From Sutcliffiella tianshenii (GTDB lineage: Bacteria > Bacillota > Bacilli > Bacillales > Bacillaceae_I), in assembly GCF_016908565.1 (NCBI RefSeq), contig NZ_JAFBED010000005.1:62001-126000 (forward strand): DNA of 64,000 nucleotides. The letters are read 5' to 3'. Shown piece by piece: positions 7,429 to 14,191 of the stretch; within the stretch, counting starts at the first letter, position 1; the number at the start of each line of letters is the position of its first letter. Both the position numbers and the translations under genes were made by a program. The notes beneath the pieces were generated by a model. The model searched no databases and was not told the origin of the DNA. It saw nothing but the letters and a program-made list of their open reading frames with translations.

Positions 7429-8262
7429 TTATATTTGTGATATGATCTGCTGCTTTTCTTCATTTGTTACATAATGCTTGGTTTGGAATACGGAGTAGTG
7501 TTTTTTACGTATCGAACCGAGGATGGCGCGATAAAGGTAGGCAGCCCCTTTTACCGGGGTTCGTGAATGGATCGGGTATAAATCTATCGTACTTAACGCC
7601 TGTTCATATAATCTTTCTGCCTTTGCAGCGATATCCTCCCAAACGGAGATAAGGGCCTTGTTGACGATATGCTGTTGTAGGTCATGAACTGAATAGCCCG
7701 CCTCTTCCAATCTATTGATGGGGAGATAGATCCTATCACGTGCGAGGTCCTCTCCAATATCCCTTAATATATTGGTAAGCTGCATGGCCTGACCGAGGGC
7801 AATGGCATCCTGCCTTAACATCTCCTTGGTATTCGGTGCCAGGATCGGCAGCAACATCAGTCCCACCGTGCTAGCTACATGATATGAATAGGTCATTACC
7901 TCCTCATCTGTGTAGTAAAGCTTTTTGTAAAGGTCCATTTCCTGTCCCGTTATCATATCGTGGAAGGCTTCTATATCCATTTCATAGTTTTTGAAAACAT
8001 CCTGGAGGGCGAGCCACATCGGATCAGACGAAGACAGCCCACCCTTTAGAAAATCAGCAAAGCATTCCTTGAATCTATGCAACTCTTCTTTTGGATTGTC
8101 TCCTTCATCCACGATATCATCCACTTGCCGGCAAAAGGCGTAAACAGCCCAAACGGCCTTTTTCTTATCTGAGGGAAGCAGCATAAATGCTTTGTAGAAA
8201 GTCTTGGAGTGTTCTTTTATAATATTTTCACAATGTTGATATGCTTTGATCAATTCGTTCAT
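7429..8262 (-). CDS. crtM: Dehydrosqualene (diapophytoene) synthase CrtM
   Basis: This 277-residue member of the squalene/phytoene synthase family would condense two farnesyl diphosphates into C30 4,4'-diapophytoene, the first step of the pathway. Both Mg-binding aspartate motifs are present: DDIVDE at residues 48-53 and DIGED at 168-172, followed by ARDRIYLP. SKTFYKAFMLLP and CRQVDDIVD are family signatures. The ATG follows AAAAGGATG, and the gene overlaps the end of the preceding desaturase gene by 35 bp, so they are translated together. The residue pattern also resembles B. subtilis YisP, a related enzyme at the same chromosomal place. With desaturases beside it, carotenoid synthesis is much more likely here. 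Confidence 0.93.
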   Translation of the reverse strand: MNELIKAYQHCENIIKEHSKTFYKAFMLLPSDKKKAVWAVYAFCRQVDDIVDEGDNPKEELHRFKECFADFLKGGLSSSDPMWLALQDVFKNYEMDIEAFHDMITGQEMDLYKKLYYTDEEVMTYSYHVASTVGLMLLPILAPNTKEMLRQDAIALGQAMQLTNILRDIGEDLARDRIYLPINRLEEAGYSVHDLQQHIVNKALISVWEDIAAKAERLYEQALSTIDLYPIHSRTPVKGAAYLYRAILGSIRKKHYSVFQTKHYVTNEEKQQIISQI

Positions 8263-9733
8263 GAAGATTCACATCCTTTTTCGAAGAGTTATAAGCAAAA
8301 TCAGCGACGATCTGGTTGGCGGCAAGCCGCGCACTTTGCATCACGATGGGAATACCGCCACCAGGATGGACCGATGCCCCGGTTGCATAGACATTTTTAT
8401 ATGGAGAAAGCTTGGCTTGTGGACGAAAGACCCCTGATTGGAACAATTCCGGCGCAATGCCGAAGCTTCCACCTTGATACAAACCTTCCATCTCAGCATC
8501 ATTCGGTGTCCGCACTTCCATCCATTCCATTTTCTCTCTTAATTTCGGGAACGCCTCCGATTCAAGCCTTTCCATCACCCGATTGATGAACCCCTGCTCT
8601 TTGCTCCAATCGATATGACCGCCCGAGGGGACAGGGACCAATACATAAAGGACACTTTTTCCTTCAGGAGCCAAGCTATTGTCAATGATGCCAGGATTAA
8701 AAGTGTAGAATGAAGGATCAGTAGGGACCTTTTTTTCTTTGAACACTTCTTTCATATGCTGATCAAAGTCGCTGCTCATAAAAAATTGATGGACATCCGA
8801 TTCGTACCTATCCTTCACTCCAAAGTAGAGCAGGAGACAGCCTGAGGAAGGAGTATAATTTTTACTCTTCTCTTCTTCAATGACCTCCTGGATTGATGGG
8901 AAGTCTCCATTCCATACCAATCCATCGACCTTGATTTTTTTATCTTTTGAAAAGATCGCAGTCACGGCACTTCCCGCCTCCTCTATCGCCTCCACTTTGG
9001 AATCCAGATAAAGGGGAATTTTATTTTCCCGCAATCTCTCAACGAGGACATCCACGAGCGACGCATAACCTCCTTTGACATAATGGATACCGTGTTCATG
9101 CTCACTGTAAGGGATGAGGCTGTACATGGCAGGGGCTGTTTGCGGGTTTCCCCCGATATAGAGAGTTTGCAGGGAGTAGGCTTCCTGGAGGCGTGTATCG
9201 GAAAAGAAATTGGATGCATATTTTTTAGTAGATTGATATGCCTTCAATTTCCATAATGAAGCTATGTTCTTCCAGGTCCAGAAGTCTTTTTTCTTTGTGA
9301 AAGACTTTTCGAGAAAAGATGCCTTGCCAAGCTTAAAGCTTTCGTGCATTTCTTTCATATACCGGTCGAAGCCTTCCTCCTGACCGGGAAACAGGCGCGC
9401 AATTTCCTTTTTTTGCATGTTTTTATTCCGATGTTTCCTGTATACAGTCCCGTCCTGGAATCGGATGGAATACAAAGTGTCCAATGGGATAAGTTCCCAT
9501 GCTTCATCTGGTACACCCGCCTCCTCCAATATTTCTGTCAGCATTTCAGGAAGCAGCACGATGGTAGGGCCCTTATCGATCCGGTATCCTTCTCTTTCGA
9601 TAAATGCAAGTCGCCCCCCTGCATTTTTCTCTTTTTCAAAGATGGAGACGTCAAATCCCTGTTTCTTCAATAGAAGCGCCGTTATCATTCCGCCGATTCC
9701 AGCGCCTGCAATCGCAATGTGTCCTTTAGTCAT
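8228..9733 (-). CDS. crtN: 4,4'-diapophytoene desaturase CrtN
   Basis: This 501-residue FAD enzyme of the CrtI/CrtN family has an N-terminal dinucleotide motif IAIAGAGIGGMITALLLKKQG, a central LQTLYIGGNPQTAPAMYSLI block and a C-terminal YATGASVHPGGGIPIVMQSA. The central and C-terminal blocks are closest in pattern to staphylococcal CrtN, which converts 4,4'-diapophytoene stepwise to diaponeurosporene. Its position directly before crtM, as in the staphylococcal crtM-crtN pair, supports this. ATGA overlap with the upstream desaturase gene and a 35-bp overlap with crtM mark one transcript. The number of desaturation steps cannot be read from sequence. Confidence 0.87.
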   Translation of the reverse strand: MTKGHIAIAGAGIGGMITALLLKKQGFDVSIFEKEKNAGGRLAFIEREGYRIDKGPTIVLLPEMLTEILEEAGVPDEAWELIPLDTLYSIRFQDGTVYRKHRNKNMQKKEIARLFPGQEEGFDRYMKEMHESFKLGKASFLEKSFTKKKDFWTWKNIASLWKLKAYQSTKKYASNFFSDTRLQEAYSLQTLYIGGNPQTAPAMYSLIPYSEHEHGIHYVKGGYASLVDVLVERLRENKIPLYLDSKVEAIEEAGSAVTAIFSKDKKIKVDGLVWNGDFPSIQEVIEEEKSKNYTPSSGCLLLYFGVKDRYESDVHQFFMSSDFDQHMKEVFKEKKVPTDPSFYTFNPGIIDNSLAPEGKSVLYVLVPVPSGGHIDWSKEQGFINRVMERLESEAFPKLREKMEWMEVRTPNDAEMEGLYQGGSFGIAPELFQSGVFRPQAKLSPYKNVYATGASVHPGGGIPIVMQSARLAANQIVADFAYNSSKKDVNLHERIDQSISTL

Positions 9734-11256
9734 TGGGCCCTCTCCAATCTGTGTGAAGGTACTTCGTTCTTAACAAGGTTTCGGTGTTTCTCCTCTAAGA
9801 GATCCGTTGTAATCCTTGCTGATTCCAAAATGGTTGGCAGACCGCTTCCCGGATGTGTTCCTCCTCCTACGAGCCAGCAGTTCTCCAATTCCTCAAATTT
9901 ATTATGAGGTCTCAGAACCATCATCTGTGAAAGCTGATGACCCAGATTGAAGGTTGCGCCTTTGTATACAAGCACCTCTTTCTCCCAATCGTCGGGTGTC
10001 AGCACTTTTTCCACTTCTATATGATCCTGAAGGTCCTTAAAGCCGCTCTTTTTTTCCAAAGTATCGTAGACGAGTCTTTTAAAAGCATCCTTATGAGTCT
10101 CCCAATCTATATCACTGAAATTATTCGGGACAGGCGCCAATATATAAAGCGCTGACTTGCCATCCGGTGCAAGGGTCGGATCTGTAACGGATGCATTTTG
10201 CACATAGATGGAAGGATCTTCGGATAGTTTTTTAGTTCTTGTGATTTCTTCTACATTCTTTTTGTAGTCATCTGCAAAGATGATGGTGTGGTGAGGCAGG
10301 TCATAAACCCTGTCTAGCCCGAGGTAGATCATGAACGTGGAACAGGAGTACTTTTTCTTTTCCAATTTGTCTCTACTGTACTTTTTTAAGATGCCCTCAT
10401 CTACGAGGTTGGTCATCACATGTGCAAAATCACCGTTGACGATGACTTCATCCGCCTCCATTTTCGTTCCGTCCTCCATCAGGACCCCTACTACCTTTTT
10501 TCCTTCAAGCCAAAGCTTTTGCACACCTTTACCAAGCTGAATGCTGCCCCCGTTTTCCTCTACCACCCTTGCCATCGCTTTAGGGAGCTGATTGACGCCC
10601 CCGATAGGATGATAGATTCCGTATGCATGCTCCATATAGGAGAGGATGGAAAAAGCACCAGGGCACTCCCATGGTGACATCCCTAAATACTTGGATTGGA
10701 ATGTGAATGCCAATTTTAGCTGTTCAGCTTTGAAGAATCTGCTTAACTGGTCATATAAGCTGATTCCGAGGCTCAACTGTGGCAACGCTTTGATTACTTT
10801 CCACTGGAGGTAATGGTAGAAGCGGTCCATTTTACCCTGAAGGATGGGAGTCAAGGCATTCATCTTTTTCTCCGTTTCCTTCATGAACCGGACATAGCCC
10901 TCTCCATCTCCCGGAAAATATCGCTCTATCGTTCTTTTCATTTTTTCCTGGTCCCTCGTTACCATAAACGATTTATCCGGAAAGATCAGTTCATACATAT
11001 CTTTCAATTCCCGTAAATCCATATAGTCATGAAGATCCCGGTCACACGCTTCGAAGATTTCTTCGGCAATGTGAGGCATACTCAAAAAGGTTGGTCCCAT
11101 ATCAAAGGTAAAACCATCAAGCTTGATACTTGAATTCCTTCCGCCGATATAAGATTGCTTTTCCACAACCGTCACACTATTGCCTTTGGCCGACAGTAGC
11201 ATCGCAGCCGCCAAGCCGCCCGGTCCAGCACCAACAATAATAATCTTTTTACTCAT
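9730..11256 (-). CDS. Second CrtN/CrtI-type carotenoid desaturase
   Basis: This 508-residue FAD-dependent desaturase has the Rossmann motif IIIVGAGPGGLAAAMLLSAKG, FTFDMGPTFLSMPHI, CSTFMIYLGLDR, and the C-terminal LVGGGTHPGSGLPTILESA. It is clearly paralogous to the next gene but differs throughout; the GPTFLSMP and CSTFMIYLG blocks look more like general CrtI or CrtD enzymes. In clusters with a CruF-like hydratase, a CrtD-type enzyme desaturates C3-C4 of 1-hydroxy-carotenoids, and that is my best guess, unproven. It is the first gene of the - strand crt operon. The ATG has a strong GGGGGAGG site, and the promoter region carries three 11-bp repeats. Confidence 0.82.
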   Translation of the reverse strand: MSKKIIIVGAGPGGLAAAMLLSAKGNSVTVVEKQSYIGGRNSSIKLDGFTFDMGPTFLSMPHIAEEIFEACDRDLHDYMDLRELKDMYELIFPDKSFMVTRDQEKMKRTIERYFPGDGEGYVRFMKETEKKMNALTPILQGKMDRFYHYLQWKVIKALPQLSLGISLYDQLSRFFKAEQLKLAFTFQSKYLGMSPWECPGAFSILSYMEHAYGIYHPIGGVNQLPKAMARVVEENGGSIQLGKGVQKLWLEGKKVVGVLMEDGTKMEADEVIVNGDFAHVMTNLVDEGILKKYSRDKLEKKKYSCSTFMIYLGLDRVYDLPHHTIIFADDYKKNVEEITRTKKLSEDPSIYVQNASVTDPTLAPDGKSALYILAPVPNNFSDIDWETHKDAFKRLVYDTLEKKSGFKDLQDHIEVEKVLTPDDWEKEVLVYKGATFNLGHQLSQMMVLRPHNKFEELENCWLVGGGTHPGSGLPTILESARITTDLLEEKHRNLVKNEVPSHRLERAQ

Positions 11257-11296
11257 TTTGTATTGCCTCCCCCATTAAACCGAACATCAATAAAGT

Positions 11297-11345
11297 TAAA
11301 CAAATGTTATACAAATACTATACACAATATTTTATGTATGCACAA
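11297..11345 (-). promoter_or_regulatory. crt promoter with three tandem 11-bp repeats (CarH/LitR-like operator)
   Basis: Read on the + strand, TAAACAAA (11297), TATACAAA (11308) and TATACACA (11319) recur at exactly 11-bp intervals. On the minus strand a candidate promoter has -35 TTGTGC (11345-11340), 17 bp, and -10 TATAGT (11322-11317), so the repeats overlap the -10 and start region. Relative to its gene the unit is inverted compared with the copy at 2898. The shared unit and period at both crt promoters suggest a common regulator. The CarH/LitR assignment is inference from the 11-bp periodicity known for that family. Confidence 0.6.
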
Positions 11346-11384
11346 GAATTTATACTTAAAAAGGCATGTCCTTAATTTTATAAA

Positions 11385-11428
11385 AAAAACTCCCTCTTTT
11401 GAGCATCGTGCATTTTTGAGGGAGTTTT
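11385..11428 (-). terminator. Terminator of asnO
   Basis: AACTCCCTC and GAGGGAGTT form a 9-bp perfect stem; on the minus strand it runs into a stretch of T. It separates asnO from the crt operon. Confidence 0.82.
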
Positions 11429-11463
11429 CCGTCTATTTATATATACTTCTACTCTTTAACAAT

Positions 11464-13311
11464 TTATTCCTTTATTGTAACACCGTATTCTGTAAACCAA
11501 ACGTGTATTTGTGCAAGGTGCGCCAATAATTGTGGACCTGTCATCAATTGGCCAAACCATGGAACCTGAAAAGCTTTCCCTTCTGAATCGACAATCTGCT
11601 GAAGTTTTTCCTTTTGGAAGAATTCAAGCAATGGGGTATTTTTATCCTGGAGAATTTCATTCATCCATTTTTTTACTCCATGGGTGTAGACCGGATGATG
11701 GGTTTTGGGATACGGACTCTTTTTCCGGTATAGGACCTCATCAGGCAATACACCCTCGAGCGCCTTTCTGAGCAGCCCTTTTTCCCTGTTACCATGCATC
11801 TTCATTTCCCACGGGATATTCCATACATATTCAACGATCCTATGGTCTGCAAAAGGAACACGCACCTCTAGGCTCGCCCCCATACTCATCCTGTCCTTTC
11901 GGTCTAGCAAAGTCGTCATGAACCAGATCATATTCAGGTAGAAAAGCTCCCTTCTCCTTGCCTCCAAATTACTCTCGCCATCCAACCGAGGGGTTTCTGC
12001 AACCGTTTCTTCAAAGCGCGCTGTAATATAATCATCCAGTTGAAGCTTTTTCTTCCACTCCGGACGAAGGAGGTCCACTCTCGCTTCTGTCGATCTCATC
12101 CAAGGAAAGTTCCTTGCAGCAAGATCCTCCGGTCGGTGGAACCAAGGATAACCTCCAAAAATTTCATCCGCGCATTCCCCTGAAAGGCTTACCACATAAT
12201 TTTGTTTGATTTCCCTGCAGAACCATAGCAGGGAAGAATCGATATCCGCCATCCCGGGCTGATCGCGCACAAGTACAGCCTCTCTTAGATTCGCCACCAG
12301 ATTTTCCTGCGAGATGACGGAATAATGATGGACGGTCCCAAAAGCCTCTGTCATTTTCCGTATCCAATACTCATCCGAGTTTGGCTGGAATTCATTTGCT
12401 TTAAAATATTTTTCATTTTCTTCGTAATCGATGGAATAGGTGTGTAAGGGAGGCTTCCCTTCCTTTTTGAATGCATTGGCAGCAATCGCAGTAATGGCGC
12501 TTGAATCCAATCCCCCAGATAGGAAGGTACATACAGGAACGTCTGAAACCAATTGTCTGGTGACGGCGTCGGTAAATAGTTCGCGGACCTTTTCCACCGT
12601 TTCATCAAAGCTGTCCGTATGCGGCTTGCTGACTACATTCCAATAGCGGCTGATTTTGAGTCCGTTTCTGGAATAGGTCAATAGATGTGCCGGCCGAAGC
12701 TCCTTTATATCCTTGAAAAGTCCATGTCCCGGAGAACGGGAAGGGCCGAGCCCGAAAATTTCGGCCAATCCGTCATGACCCACTGCACTTGAAATGAACG
12801 GATGTGCGAGTATCGCCTTTATTTCAGAACCGAATAATAGTTTCCCTTCCTTTTCATGATAGAATAATGGCTTTACCCCAAGCCGGTCCCTGGCAATGAA
12901 CAATTGCTCCCTCTCCTCATCCCAAACGGCAAAAGCGAATATTCCATTGAGATGATGCACACACTCCTCCTTCCATTCCATATAGGAAGTCAGAAGCACT
13001 TCCGTGTCTGAATGCCCACTGAAGGTATATCCCTTTTTCAGGAGCTCTTTTCGGATATCTTCCGTATTATAAAGCTCCCCATTATAGCAGATGGTAAACT
13101 GATGACCATTCTTCTTCCTCGTCATCGGCTGCACGCCACCCTCGGGATCTACAACCACAAGCCGTTTATGCCCGAATCCCACATGATCCCCCATCCAGAT
13201 ATTTGTATCATCAGGACCCCTGAACGATAATGTCCCGGCCATTTTTTCAACTGTATGTTCATCGTGCCTGATCGATTTCTGATAATCTATCCATCCAGTA
13301 ATTCCACACAT
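11464..13311 (-). CDS. asnO: Asparagine synthase (glutamine-hydrolysing) AsnO
   Basis: This 615-residue class II glutamine amidotransferase begins MCGITGWIDY, with Cys2 becoming the N-terminal nucleophile, followed by GHKRL and YNGELYN glutaminase motifs. The synthetase half carries the ATP-pyrophosphatase loop LSGGLDSSAI. It makes asparagine from aspartate, glutamine and ATP. Length and position between the crt/YisP-type genes and yisN match B. subtilis AsnO, whose loss mainly affects sporulation. Starts at ATG behind AAGGAGTGG. Upstream on the minus strand is a CATANNNTA motif (13363-13355), which would suit a sporulation sigma factor. A terminator follows. Confidence 0.93.
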   Translation of the reverse strand: MCGITGWIDYQKSIRHDEHTVEKMAGTLSFRGPDDTNIWMGDHVGFGHKRLVVVDPEGGVQPMTRKKNGHQFTICYNGELYNTEDIRKELLKKGYTFSGHSDTEVLLTSYMEWKEECVHHLNGIFAFAVWDEEREQLFIARDRLGVKPLFYHEKEGKLLFGSEIKAILAHPFISSAVGHDGLAEIFGLGPSRSPGHGLFKDIKELRPAHLLTYSRNGLKISRYWNVVSKPHTDSFDETVEKVRELFTDAVTRQLVSDVPVCTFLSGGLDSSAITAIAANAFKKEGKPPLHTYSIDYEENEKYFKANEFQPNSDEYWIRKMTEAFGTVHHYSVISQENLVANLREAVLVRDQPGMADIDSSLLWFCREIKQNYVVSLSGECADEIFGGYPWFHRPEDLAARNFPWMRSTEARVDLLRPEWKKKLQLDDYITARFEETVAETPRLDGESNLEARRRELFYLNMIWFMTTLLDRKDRMSMGASLEVRVPFADHRIVEYVWNIPWEMKMHGNREKGLLRKALEGVLPDEVLYRKKSPYPKTHHPVYTHGVKKWMNEILQDKNTPLLEFFQKEKLQQIVDSEGKAFQVPWFGQLMTGPQLLAHLAQIHVWFTEYGVTIKE

Positions 13312-13354
13312 AGTATTTTTACCACTCCTTTTTTAAGACAGAACAGGGCTTTTC

Positions 13355-13363
13355 TATACTATG
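13355..13363 (-). promoter_or_regulatory. Possible sporulation-sigma -10 element upstream of asnO
   Basis: The minus strand reads CATAGTATA, matching the CATANNNTA -10 pattern of sigma-K and close to sigma-E -10 boxes, 44 bp before the asnO ATG. No convincing -35 was found, so this is weak. Confidence 0.3.
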
Positions 13364-13565
13364 CAAATGGGGCTTATACCATGATTTATTGCTACACATC
13401 CATCATTTTTCCTTGTTAGTCTTCCTACCATATAATTTTTAAAAAGATGGGGAATGTAAGAAAGTAAGAGAGTTCCTGTTTAAAGGTTTTGAAAGTGGGA
13501 CAGAATTGGGAAAAGAGAAAACTCCCATCTTACTTACTACTATGTTTCGCATTGGAGGAAGCCCT

Positions 13566-14144
13566 GTGAATCTGCAAAAAAGAAAAAACATCATATACGG
13601 ACAAAAACGTTCCTATACGTGTGGAACCATCGAAAACATTAATGAACAGTGGATTTTTTTTGAAGCGGAGGATGATGAAGCCTTTTTGCTCGAGGAAATA
13701 ACAGAGGACGGCATTGAAGTATTATTATCCAACGAATGGGTCCCCGGTGTTCTATTGGAAACGGGGGAAGTATTGCTTCAGACCCAGCACCTTTATGAAT
13801 TGAATAACGGGGACGCTGTCAGGGTCAGAAAACGGCTGCCTATGGCATATATGGAATTTTTGGAGGAACTGTCAGAAGATGCGTTCTTCCATTTCACCAA
13901 GCTCCTGAATTCCTCAAAGATTTCCCTTTATGACTGTATCTATTGTCATAATGCGATGCAGTTCATGGATACCGACAAAATCAAGAGCGGTGTCAATTTC
14001 TTCGTTTATGACAATGAAACATTCATATGCAGTGTGCAACATCATTTTACAAGGGGGAACCATCACTCGGACCGCTTCGAATATACGTTACAGACAGGCA
14101 AACGCTATCTGTTTACGAACCTGGAACGCCGGAGGGCAGAATAA
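13566..14144 (+). CDS. yisN: YisN-like protein (DUF2777 family)
   Basis: This is a protein of about 192 residues, acidic and without membrane segments or a signal peptide. It has an N-terminal basic stretch, a long acidic middle (EAEDDEAFLLEEITEDGIEV) and a C-terminal half with CIYCHNAMQF and HHFTRGNHHSDRFEYTL. It matches, by position beside asnO and overall character, the uncharacterised YisN proteins of Bacillus. I chose GTG 13566 because GGAGGA at 13554-13559 is well spaced; an in-frame start at 13506 would lack a ribosome site. It is transcribed divergently from asnO and ends at a strong bidirectional hairpin. Function unknown. Confidence 0.75.
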   Translation: MNLQKRKNIIYGQKRSYTCGTIENINEQWIFFEAEDDEAFLLEEITEDGIEVLLSNEWVPGVLLETGEVLLQTQHLYELNNGDAVRVRKRLPMAYMEFLEELSEDAFFHFTKLLNSSKISLYDCIYCHNAMQFMDTDKIKSGVNFFVYDNETFICSVQHHFTRGNHHSDRFEYTLQTGKRYLFTNLERRRAE

Positions 14145-14145
14145 A

Positions 14146-14187
14146 AGCACCGTTGTTCAGCAAAAAGGCTGAACATAGGTGCTTTTT
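14146..14187. terminator. Bidirectional terminator between yisN and the GGDEF-EAL gene
   Basis: AAAGCACC/GGTGCTTT outside and GTTCAGC/GCTGAAC inside form a long stem with an A-rich loop. T-runs lie on both sides, and the two genes converge here. Confidence 0.85.
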
Positions 14188-14191
14188 ATCT

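Noticed and set aside
13312-13565. Possible T-box or other leader element before asnO.
   Set aside because: I found no AGGGTGGNACCGCG-type antiterminator sequence and no terminator in the leader.
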